42,042 nucleotides of DNA from an uncultured Solimonas sp. (GTDB taxonomy: Bacteria; Pseudomonadota; Gammaproteobacteria; Nevskiales; Nevskiaceae): assembly GCA_946478985.1 (NCBI GenBank), contig CAMLDZ010000016.1:1-42042 (forward strand), read 5' to 3'. A model generated the notes under the pieces. The model was given only the letters and a program-made list of their open reading frames with translations. It made no database searches and had not been told where the DNA came from. The position numbers and the translations under genes were made by a program. Below, in pieces: positions 32,909 to 40,409 of this stretch (position 1 is its first letter; each line of letters begins with the position of its first letter).

Positions 32909-33595
32909 GTGACGCGCAGCCGGCAACGCCGCGACGACGAGAAAGAGCTGCGCCGTGAAGCGATCATCGATGCCGCCGAGGCGGTGTTCGCGACGGCCGG
33001 CTTTGCCGCCGCCAAGATGGAGGACGTCGCCCGCCAGGCGCGGGTGTCGCGCGCGCTGGTCTATCTCTATTTCTCCAGCAAGACCGAGCTGCACTTCGCG
33101 ATCTGCGTGCGCGCGCTGCGCCTGCTGCGCGAGCAGTTCAGCGCCGCCGTCGCGGCACCGCGCAGCGGTTATGACCAGGTGCTGGCGATCGGTCGCTGCT
33201 ACCTCGCCTTTGCGCATTCGCAGCCGCTGTACTTCGCCGAGATGTCGCGTTTCGAGGCGCACCGGCCCGATCTCGAACGGCTCGGCGCCAACGAACGGGC
33301 GGTGCTGGAAGCCGGCATGGCCGTCCACGAGGTGACGGTCGGCGCGCTGCAGGCCGGCATGCGCGACGGCACGATCCGCACGCTGCGCGAGCCGATGCGG
33401 GTGGCAATGACCTTGTGGGGCTTCATCCACGGCAGCATCCAGATCGCGCAGACCAAGGATCTGGTGTTGCAGCAGGCCGGCATCGATGTCGAGGCCTTCC
33501 TGCAAGAAGCCTTCGAACTGGGCATGCGCACGGTGGCCGCCGAGACCCTGCTCGTGCCCCGTGCCAGGCGGCCGGCCCGCAAGGTGCGCAGGTGA
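32909..33595 (+). CDS. TetR-family transcriptional regulator of an RND efflux operon
   Basis: A 228-residue repressor-type protein with a Arg-rich beginning and the N-terminal helix-turn-helix IIDAAEAVFATAGFAAAKMEDVARQARVSRALVYLYFSSKTEL, standard for TetR/AcrR. The ligand-binding C-terminal domain contains aromatic and Met-rich helices. It is the first gene of a four-gene operon (regulator, outer-membrane channel, adaptor, pump), so it probably represses its own operon until an inducer binds. The GTG at 32909 is chosen because AGGAGAA lies six bases ahead; its end overlaps the next start as GTGA. Confidence 0.9.
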   Translation: MTRSRQRRDDEKELRREAIIDAAEAVFATAGFAAAKMEDVARQARVSRALVYLYFSSKTELHFAICVRALRLLREQFSAAVAAPRSGYDQVLAIGRCYLAFAHSQPLYFAEMSRFEAHRPDLERLGANERAVLEAGMAVHEVTVGALQAGMRDGTIRTLREPMRVAMTLWGFIHGSIQIAQTKDLVLQQAGIDVEAFLQEAFELGMRTVAAETLLVPRARRPARKVRR

Positions 33596-34980
33596 AGCCG
33601 CGGCGCCCTGCGTCATCGCTGCTGCTGGCGCTGCTGCTGGCGCTGGCGCCGCACGCGCAGGCCGGCGATGCCGTACTGGACGGTTACCTGCACGAGGCCT
33701 TGCAGCGCAATCCGGCGCTGCTGGCGCGCGGCGCCGGCGTCGCCGCCAGCCTGGCGCAGATCGACGAGGCGCGCGCCCAGCAGTTGCCACAGCTCAGCTT
33801 CAACGCGCGCTACACGCGAGCCGACGGCGGCCGCACCATCGACATCCCCACCGGCGACCTGCTCAATCCGGTCTACGACACCCTCAACCGGATGCTTGCC
33901 GAGCAGGGCCAGCCGCCGCAGTTCCCGCAGATCGGCAACCAGAGCATCCCGCTGCTGCGGCCGCGCGAGCAGGAAACCAAGCTGTCGATCTCGGCGCCGC
34001 TGCTGGCGCCGGCGCTGTGGGCGCAGGTCGATGCGCGGATCGCACAGTCCGATGCCCGCCGCGCCGCGCACGAGGCCTATGCGCGCACACTGGTGCGCGA
34101 ACTCAAGCGCGCCTACTACGGCGCCGCGCAGGCGCAGGCACAGGTACAGATCCTCGAAGCCAGCGAGGCGCTGCTGGCCGAGAACGTGCGCGTCTCGCAG
34201 GCGCTGATCGACGGCGGCAAGGCCACCCGCGAGCGTCGCCTGCGCGCCGACGCCGAGCTGCTGGCGATGCAGCAGCAGCTCGACAGTGCCCGCGCCCGCG
34301 CCGCGCAGGCGCGCCGCCTGCTCAACCTGCTGCGCGGCAGCGAGGTCGACGCCGCGCTGGAGCTGCCGAGCCCCGAGCAACTGCCGCTGGACGATGCACA
34401 GGCCGCAGCGACGCGCACGCGGCCCGAGCTGCGCCAGCTCGAGGACAGCCAGCGCGCCGCCGCCGCGGCCGAACGGGCCGCACGTGCGGAGTCGTGGCCC
34501 ACGCTCGGCGTGGCGGCCGATTACGGCATCCAGGGCACCGACTACCGTGGCGATGCCGATGCCGACTTCGGCACCGTCTCGCTGGTATTGCGCTGGACGC
34601 TGTGGGATTCCGGCAACCGCCGGGCGCGCCGCGCTGCGGCGGCGGCGCAGAGCGCCGAGCTGGCCGCCGACCACGAGGATCTGCAACGGCGGCTGACGCT
34701 GGCGCAGCGCGCCGCCGTCGAAGATCTGGCCACGGCGCGCCGCGCGGTGGCCAGCAGCAGTGCGCAGCTCGCCGCCGCCGACGAGGCCTTCCGCATCGCC
34801 GAGCGCAAGCGCGCCGCCGCCAGCCTGTCGCAGATCGAATTCCTCGACGCCGAGCGCGCGCTGCGCGAGGCCCGCCTGAGCGTCGCGATCGCCCGTTGCG
34901 CGGTGCTCGATCGCGCCGCGGAGCTGGAATACACCACCGCCGGCTATGCCCTGCCGGAAGCCCTGAGAGCCAGCCCATGA
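33592..34980 (+). CDS. TolC-family outer-membrane efflux channel
   Basis: A 462-residue protein with a signal peptide (ASSLLLALLLALAPHAQA) and two repeats of the outer-membrane efflux protein domain. The first begins LDGYLHEALQRNPALLARGAGVAASLAQIDEARAQQLPQLSFNARYTR, the second is centred on SLVLRWTLWDSGNRRARRAAAAA. Long Ala/Gln/Arg-rich coiled-coil stretches build the periplasmic tunnel. It would form the trimeric exit duct of the pump. The GTG start at 33592 overlaps the regulator's stop, and its end overlaps the adaptor start as ATGA. Substrate classes cannot be read. Confidence 0.93.
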   Translation: MKPRRPASSLLLALLLALAPHAQAGDAVLDGYLHEALQRNPALLARGAGVAASLAQIDEARAQQLPQLSFNARYTRADGGRTIDIPTGDLLNPVYDTLNRMLAEQGQPPQFPQIGNQSIPLLRPREQETKLSISAPLLAPALWAQVDARIAQSDARRAAHEAYARTLVRELKRAYYGAAQAQAQVQILEASEALLAENVRVSQALIDGGKATRERRLRADAELLAMQQQLDSARARAAQARRLLNLLRGSEVDAALELPSPEQLPLDDAQAAATRTRPELRQLEDSQRAAAAAERAARAESWPTLGVAADYGIQGTDYRGDADADFGTVSLVLRWTLWDSGNRRARRAAAAAQSAELAADHEDLQRRLTLAQRAAVEDLATARRAVASSSAQLAAADEAFRIAERKRAAASLSQIEFLDAERALREARLSVAIARCAVLDRAAELEYTTAGYALPEALRASP

Positions 34981-36026
34981 ACAGGCGCACCGCGCCGCGC
35001 GTCTGCGCGGCCCTGTTGTCGACAGCGCTGCTCGCCGCCTGCGGCGCGCCGGCGCCGGAAGCCGTCGCGACCGCGCGCGCGGTACGCAGCGCCGTGGTCG
35101 AGGCCGGCCCGGCCGAACCGCCGATCGTTGCCACTGGCGTACTCGCCGCGCGCAACGAGGCCAGCCTCGCGTTCCGCACCGGCGGCATCGTCAGGGCGCT
35201 CACCGTCCGCGCCGGCGACAGCGTCCGGCAAGGGCAGCTGCTCGCCGAGATCGAGACCGCCGAAGTCGATGCAGGCCTGGCACAGGCGCAGGCCGCCGAC
35301 GACAAGGCGCAGCGCGATCTGGCGCGCGGCCGCCAGCTGCACGCCGACGATGTGCTGACGCGCGAACAGCTCGACGATCTGGGCACCGCCGCCAAGGTCG
35401 CGCGCGCGCAGCTGGACGCGGCGCGTTACACGCGCGAGCGTTCCAGCCTGCGCGCGGCGGCCGACGGCGTCGTGCTGCGCCGTCTGGTCGAGGAACGCGA
35501 GATGGTTGCCGCCGGCCAGCCGGTGCTCGCGGTGAGCGAGGCCGGCAGCGGGCTGGTGCTCAAGCTCGGCCTCGCCGACCGCGCGGCGCTGCGCGTGCGG
35601 CGCGGCGATCGCGCCGACGTGCAGTTCGACGCGTATCCGCAGCAGCGCTTCGCGGCGCGCGTGGTCGAGATCAGCCGCGCCGCCGATCCGCGCACCGGCA
35701 CTTTCGCCGTGGACCTCGCGCTCGACCCGCCGGATCGGCAGGCGACGCCGCTGCCGAGCGGCCTGATCGGCACGGCGACCATCGATGTCCAGCGCGGCGA
35801 GACGCAGCTGGCCTACGTGCCGCTCGCCGCCCTGGTCGAAGGCGACGCCAACCGCGTCCGGCTGTTCGTGCTCGACGGCGCACAGGTACGCGAGCAGGAT
35901 GCGCGCCTGCGCTTCATCAGCGGCGACCGCGCCGCGCTGGACGCCGGACCGGCACCTGGCGCCCGCGTCGTCACTGACGGCGCCGCCTACTTGCGCGACG
36001 GCGATACCGTCCGCGTCGTCGATTAG
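34977..36026 (+). CDS. RND efflux periplasmic adaptor (HlyD/MFP family) lipoprotein
   Basis: A 349-residue membrane fusion protein with a lipobox (LSTALLAAC, Cys22). Its domain order is as expected: lipoyl half-motif GGIVRALTVRAGDSVRQGQLLAEIE, a short coiled-coil hairpin (VDAGLAQAQAADDKAQRDLARGRQL), the second lipoyl half (SLRAAADGVVLRRLVEEREMVAAGQPV), a beta-barrel and membrane-proximal domain. It bridges the inner-membrane pump and the outer-membrane channel. The ATG overlaps the channel gene's stop and the pump gene begins 15 bp later. Confidence 0.93.
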   Translation: MNRRTAPRVCAALLSTALLAACGAPAPEAVATARAVRSAVVEAGPAEPPIVATGVLAARNEASLAFRTGGIVRALTVRAGDSVRQGQLLAEIETAEVDAGLAQAQAADDKAQRDLARGRQLHADDVLTREQLDDLGTAAKVARAQLDAARYTRERSSLRAAADGVVLRRLVEEREMVAAGQPVLAVSEAGSGLVLKLGLADRAALRVRRGDRADVQFDAYPQQRFAARVVEISRAADPRTGTFAVDLALDPPDRQATPLPSGLIGTATIDVQRGETQLAYVPLAALVEGDANRVRLFVLDGAQVREQDARLRFISGDRAALDAGPAPGARVVTDGAAYLRDGDTVRVVD

Positions 36027-36041
36027 CCCGGCGCTGCGATC

Positions 36042-39000
36042 ATGCGCATCTCCGAGTTCGCGGTCCGCAACGTGCCGTTCATGCTGGTCGGCTTCCTGCT
36101 GCTGATCGCGCTGGGCGCGATGGCGTGGGCGAAGATCCCGCGCTCGGAAGACCCCCACTTCGCGATCTCCGCGTACACCGTCGTCGTCGTCTACCCGGGC
36201 GTCGATCCGCTGGAGATCGAGCGGCAGGTGATCGAGCCGATCGAGGACGTGATCCACACGCTCGACGACGTCAAGGAAATCGTCTCCACCGCCGACGACA
36301 GCCTGGGCGTGATCCGCGTCGAATTCGAGGCGCATGTCGATACCGACAAGAAGTTCGACGAACTGCAGCGCGAGATCGACGGCCTCGGCGGCAAGCTGCC
36401 CGACGGCATCGCCTCCATCGAGATCAAGCGCGTCAACCCCGGACGCGTCAATATCGTGCAGTACGCGCTGGTGTCGGAGACCGCCTCGTACCGCCGGCTC
36501 GAGGATCTCGCCGAGGATCTGCAGGATCGGATCGAGCGCGTCTCCACGGTACGCGAGGCGCAGACCTGGGCGTACCCGCAGCGCGAGCTGCGCGTCGAAC
36601 TCAAGCTGCAGCGGCTCGCCGAGCTGAAGCTGCGGCCGACACAGCTGCTCGACGCGATCAAGGCCGAGAACACCAATATCCCCGGCGGCGCCGTCGAGAC
36701 CGCCAGCCGCCGCTTCAACATCAAGACCAGCGGCGCCTATCGCGATCCGCAGCAGCTGCTCGACACCGTGATCGGCGCCTACCAGGGCCGGCTGATCCGC
36801 GTCGCCGACGTCGCGCAGGTGCGCTGGGACTACGGTCCGCTCGACTACGTGGCGCGCTTCGACCGTCAGCGCGCGGTCTACGTCACCGCCAACCAGAAGA
36901 CCGGCGGCAACATCTTCGAAACCAAGGCGGCGATCGACCGCGAAGTCGCCGCGTTCCGCCCGACCCTGCCGGCCGATGTCAGGCTGGAAGAGGGCTTCGA
37001 TCAATCGCGCAACGTCGAGGCGCGCATCGGCCGCCTCAGCCGCGACTTCGTGCTGGCGGTGGTGCTGGTGGCGATCACCCTGCTGCCGCTGGGCCTGCGC
37101 GCCGCCGGCATCGTCATGGTGTCGCTGCCGCTGTCGCTGTTCTCGGGGCTGGCGGCGCTGTACTTCTGCGGCTTCTCGCTGAATCAGCTGTCGATCGCCG
37201 GCTTCGTCATCGCGCTCGGCCTGCTGGTCGACGACTCGATCGTCGTCACCGAGAACATCGCGCGCTTCCTGCGCCTGGGCTACTCGCCGGACGAGGCGGC
37301 GATCCGCGCCACCAAGCAAATCTCGCTGGCCGTGCTCGGCTGCACCGTGGCGCTGCTGTTCGCCTTCCTGCCGCTGCTGGCGCTGCCGGGCAACCCCGGC
37401 AAGTTCATCCGCTCGATGCCGGCGGCGGTGGTGTTCACGGTCGCCGCCTCGCTGCTGGTGGCGCTGACGATCATTCCGTTCCTCGCTTCCCGCGTGCTGC
37501 CACGCGACGGCAGCCATGCGCCCAACGCCGTGCTGCGCGTGCTGCTGGCCGGCATCCACAAGATTTACGCGCCGTGGCTGCGCCGCGCGCTCGCGCATCC
37601 CAGGACCACGGTGGCGCTGTCGCTCGGCGCCTTCGCGCTGAGCATGGCGCTGATCCCGCTGATGGGCCTGTCGCTGTTCCCGAAAGCCGACACGCCGCAG
37701 TTCCTGGTGCAGATCATCACGCCCAATGGCAGCAGCGTCGCGCAGACCGATGCGGTGCTGAGCCGCGTCGAGCAGATCCTGCTGGCGCAGCCCGAGATCA
37801 AGCACAGCGTCGCCAATCTCGGCCACGGCAATCCGCAGATCTACTACAACATCTTTCCGCAGGAAGGCGCCGCCAACTACGCGGAGGTCTTCGCGCAGCT
37901 GCAGCAGTACGATCCGCAGGGCACGCCGGCCTTCTTCGAGCGGATGCGTCGCGCCTTCGACGACATCGCCGGTGCCGACATCATCGTCAAGGAGTTCGAG
38001 AACGGCCCGCCGATCGAATCCCCGATTGCGCTGCGGGTGATCGGTCCCGACCTCGACGTGCTGCGTCAGCTCGCCGCCCGCACCGAAGCGCTGATGCGCG
38101 CGACGGCAGGGGTCCGTGACGTGCGCAATCCGCTGCGGCGCAGCCGCATCGATCTCAAGCTCGACGTCGACAGCGGCAAGGCCGGGCTGCTCGGCGTGGC
38201 GCCGCTGGAGCTGGACCGCAGCGTGCGACTGGCCGTTGCCGGCTTGTCCGCCGGCGAGTTCCGCGAGGCCGATGGCGACCAGTATCCGATCGTGCTGCGC
38301 GCGCCGATGCAGCGGCAGCCGAGCCCGGAGCTGCTCGAACACCTGCACGTGGCAACGGTGAGCGGCGCGCAGGTTCCGCTGGCGCAGCTGACGACCCTGC
38401 AGCTCAGCGAATCGCCGCCGAGCATCTACCGCCGCAACCGCGAGCGCGCGGTGTCGATCGCCGCCTACAACGTCGACGGCTACAACGCCGAGCAGCTGAC
38501 GCTGCGGATGCAGGCCGAACTGCAGCGGTCCGGCCTGCCGGCGGGCTATCGCGTCGAGGCCGGCGGTGAACTACAGGCGCGGCAGGACAGCTTCGCCGGC
38601 TTCGGTACCGCCATCATCGTCGCGCTGTTCGGCATCATGGCGGTGCTGGTGCTGGAATTCGGCAGCTTCAAGAGCACGCTGATCGTCATCACCGTGGTAC
38701 CGCTGGGCGCGATGGGCGGCGTGCTGCTGCTGTTCCTCACCGGCTTCACCCTGAGCTTCACGGCGATGGTCGGCTTCATCGCGCTGATCGGCATCGAGAT
38801 CAAGAACTCGATCCTGCTGGTGGATTTCACCAATCAGCTGCGCGAGCAGGGCAAGCCGCTCGACGAGGCGATCGCCGAAGCCGGCGAGGTACGCTTCCTG
38901 CCGATCCTGCTGACCTCGGTCACCGCGATCGGCGGCCTGCTGCCGCTGGCGCTGCAGAACTCGCCGCTGTACTCGCCGATGGCGCTGATGATCATCGGCG

Positions 39001-39110
39001 GCCTGATCACCTCGACCCTGCTCGGCCGGCTGCTGACGCCGGCGATGTACAAGCTGCTGCCGCCGCCGCTATCCGCCCGGGCGGCCGAGATGCCCGAAGC
39101 GGCCGCCTAG
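36042..39110 (+). CDS. RND-family efflux pump, inner-membrane transporter
   Basis: A 1,022-residue resistance-nodulation-division transporter with twelve predicted helices and two large periplasmic loops. Its opening VRNVPFMLVGFLLLIALGAMAWAKIPRSEDP is typical. TM4 carries the proton-relay Asp pair in GLLVDDSIVVTENI, and the second half has GIEIKNSILLVDFTNQLR. Sequence blocks (VYPGVDPLEIERQVIEPIED) suit the AcrB/TriC-like hydrophobe/amphiphile branch rather than heavy-metal pumps. It exports drugs, lipids or solvents with the preceding channel and adaptor. The stop shares CTAG with the convergent ferredoxin gene. Confidence 0.95.
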   Translation: MRISEFAVRNVPFMLVGFLLLIALGAMAWAKIPRSEDPHFAISAYTVVVVYPGVDPLEIERQVIEPIEDVIHTLDDVKEIVSTADDSLGVIRVEFEAHVDTDKKFDELQREIDGLGGKLPDGIASIEIKRVNPGRVNIVQYALVSETASYRRLEDLAEDLQDRIERVSTVREAQTWAYPQRELRVELKLQRLAELKLRPTQLLDAIKAENTNIPGGAVETASRRFNIKTSGAYRDPQQLLDTVIGAYQGRLIRVADVAQVRWDYGPLDYVARFDRQRAVYVTANQKTGGNIFETKAAIDREVAAFRPTLPADVRLEEGFDQSRNVEARIGRLSRDFVLAVVLVAITLLPLGLRAAGIVMVSLPLSLFSGLAALYFCGFSLNQLSIAGFVIALGLLVDDSIVVTENIARFLRLGYSPDEAAIRATKQISLAVLGCTVALLFAFLPLLALPGNPGKFIRSMPAAVVFTVAASLLVALTIIPFLASRVLPRDGSHAPNAVLRVLLAGIHKIYAPWLRRALAHPRTTVALSLGAFALSMALIPLMGLSLFPKADTPQFLVQIITPNGSSVAQTDAVLSRVEQILLAQPEIKHSVANLGHGNPQIYYNIFPQEGAANYAEVFAQLQQYDPQGTPAFFERMRRAFDDIAGADIIVKEFENGPPIESPIALRVIGPDLDVLRQLAARTEALMRATAGVRDVRNPLRRSRIDLKLDVDSGKAGLLGVAPLELDRSVRLAVAGLSAGEFREADGDQYPIVLRAPMQRQPSPELLEHLHVATVSGAQVPLAQLTTLQLSESPPSIYRRNRERAVSIAAYNVDGYNAEQLTLRMQAELQRSGLPAGYRVEAGGELQARQDSFAGFGTAIIVALFGIMAVLVLEFGSFKSTLIVITVVPLGAMGGVLLLFLTGFTLSFTAMVGFIALIGIEIKNSILLVDFTNQLREQGKPLDEAIAEAGEVRFLPILLTSVTAIGGLLPLALQNSPLYSPMALMIIGGLITSTLLGRLLTPAMYKLLPPPLSARAAEMPEAAA

Positions 39111-39427
39111 AACTGCGAGGCCGGCATCCGCAGCACGATGCCGTCGAGCGCGTCGTCGATGACGATCTGGCAGCTCAGACGGCTGTTCGGCCGCTGGTCG
39201 ATCACGCCTTCGAGCATGGACTGCTCGTCCTCGCCCGGCGGCGGCAGGCGCCCGGCCCACTGCGGATCGACATAGGCGTGGCAGGTTGCACAACTGCAGG
39301 CGCCGCCACAGTCGCCGACGATGCCGGGAACCAGATGGTCGACCGCCGCCTGCATGATGGTGATGCCGCGCGGCACCTCGACGAGATGTTCGGTTCCGTT
39401 GTGTTCGATCAGCGTGATCCGCGGCAT
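39107..39427 (-). CDS. [2Fe-2S] ferredoxin, adrenodoxin / P450-partner type
   Basis: A 106-residue electron carrier. Cluster ligands Cys40, Cys46, Cys49 (CGGACSCATC, a C-x5-C-x2-C pattern) and Cys86 (RLSCQI) fit the adrenodoxin/putidaredoxin group. The opening MPRITLIEHNGTEHLVEVP and ending DALDGIVLRMP are typical of ferredoxins that serve bacterial cytochrome P450 or hydroxylase systems. No P450 or ferredoxin reductase gene lies in the window. It is transcribed leftward, after the unrecognised 39.5-40.2 kb gene on the same strand but 112 bp apart. The start is ATG 39427. Confidence 0.93.
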   Translation of the reverse strand: MPRITLIEHNGTEHLVEVPRGITIMQAAVDHLVPGIVGDCGGACSCATCHAYVDPQWAGRLPPPGEDEQSMLEGVIDQRPNSRLSCQIVIDDALDGIVLRMPASQF

Positions 39428-39498
39428 GACAGGTCCGTGCTTGCATGTGGATGTGCAGCAACGGCCGATCCGTACACTGCGCTTGCCCGCATGGTAAG

Positions 39499-39540
39499 CG
39501 CCCGGCGCGCCGCGGAGGAGCGCCGGGCGTGCCAATTTTT
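39499..39540 (+). terminator. Plus-oriented terminator-like hairpin without an upstream plus-strand gene
   Basis: A perfect 9-bp stem CGCCCGGCG / CGCCGGGCG (39499-39507 with 39521-39529) is followed on the plus strand by AATTTTT. Both flanking genes run leftward, so on their strand it lacks a T-tail. It could stop readthrough from the efflux operon antisense to the ferredoxin gene, or end an unannotated RNA. Confidence 0.5.
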
Positions 39541-40229
39541 CAGTGCGGCAGATAGTCGCTCGCCATCTTCGCCAGGCCGTCGCGGTAGTAGTCGAAACGG
39601 CCCGCCAGCTCGCCGAACACCTGCCGCACACCGAACTCGGCGGCCAGCGGATTGCGCGCCGCCGTGAAGTAGTACGAGCGACCCATCTTGCAGTAGTACT
39701 CCACCGTGACCGGGCGATGCTTGTAGCGATGCCGGTGCTCGACCCATTCGGCGCAGACGCCGGCGGTGAACATCGCGAAATTGCCGATGTGCGAATGGAC
39801 GAGGAAGGCACGCTCCGGTCCGGCCTGCGAGGCGGCGATCACCAGGTCGACGAGGTACTGATAGCCGGAGTCGTCGTCGCGCGAGATGCGATAGACGCGA
39901 TCGGTCTGCGTGAACAGGCCGAGCAGATTGGCCAGATAGTGGATCGCCTGTCGCTCGGCGGCGTTGCGGCGGCCGGGCAGGCAGCGGCGCAGCAGGATGT
40001 TGAAGAACAGCTTGGGCGAGACTTCCAGCCACAGCGACTGGCGATCCTGGATTGCGTCGAAGACGTAGTCGGCTTCAAGCATAGAGTCCAGCGTCGATGG
40101 CTGTTCGATGACCCGCTGCGCCGCCTCCACCGGATCGACGCCGGCGACGGGGAAATGCTCGAAGAGAAAGGCCAGATCCTGGCGCGTGAACGCCGCGGTG
40201 CCCAGCTGCGCGAAGTCAGGTGCTTGCAT
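39540..40229 (-). CDS. Uncharacterised protein, cytoplasmic
   Basis: A 229-residue protein I do not recognise. It is Tyr/Phe/Arg-rich, with no signal peptide or membrane helix. Visible blocks include LAFLFEHFPVAGVDPVEAAQRVIEQPSTLDSMLEADYVFDAI, PKLFFNILLRRCL, IHYLANLLGLFTQTDRVYRI and AFLVHSHIGNFAMFTAGVCAEWVEHR, HRPVTVEYYCKMGRSYYFTAAR. The His, Cys and Tyr residues in the last blocks look non-random and could form a metal or active site. The start is the second of two ATGs: AGGAG lies six bases before ATG 40229 but directly abuts ATG 40235. It is divergent from opgD and upstream of the ferredoxin gene on the same strand. No function is proposed. Confidence 0.65.
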   Translation of the reverse strand: MQAPDFAQLGTAAFTRQDLAFLFEHFPVAGVDPVEAAQRVIEQPSTLDSMLEADYVFDAIQDRQSLWLEVSPKLFFNILLRRCLPGRRNAAERQAIHYLANLLGLFTQTDRVYRISRDDDSGYQYLVDLVIAASQAGPERAFLVHSHIGNFAMFTAGVCAEWVEHRHRYKHRPVTVEYYCKMGRSYYFTAARNPLAAEFGVRQVFGELAGRFDYYRDGLAKMASDYLPH

Positions 40230-40290
40230 GCTCATCTCCTGTCTTGAAGCTACACGACCCTTCGAGCAAATTCTTTGCCACCGGCGTGGA

Positions 40291-40335
40291 AAGGCGTGAG
40301 CCCTCCGGTCGGAGTTCAGTAGCCGTTCACGCCTT
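40291..40335. repeat. Nested inverted repeat in the divergent gap before opgD
   Basis: AAGGCGTGA (40291-40299) and TCACGCCTT (40327-40335) are perfect complements around a 27-nt interior that itself contains CTCC / GGAG. The structure lies 75-120 bp upstream of opgD and 60-105 bp from the start of the opposite gene. It may be an operator or 5' RNA structure; no known family was recognised. Confidence 0.4.
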
Positions 40336-40409
40336 CCGACAATGCTCGCAAGCAAACACACTCGAAGTCGCAGACGATGCGACTCTCACTTCACGGCTGC
40401 AGACCTCTC

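Noticed and set aside
34944..38348. 1,134-codon minus-strand open frame opposite the RND adaptor and pump
   Set aside because: It lies entirely antisense to well-supported efflux genes and has the low-complexity Arg/Gln/His/Asp composition of shadow frames.
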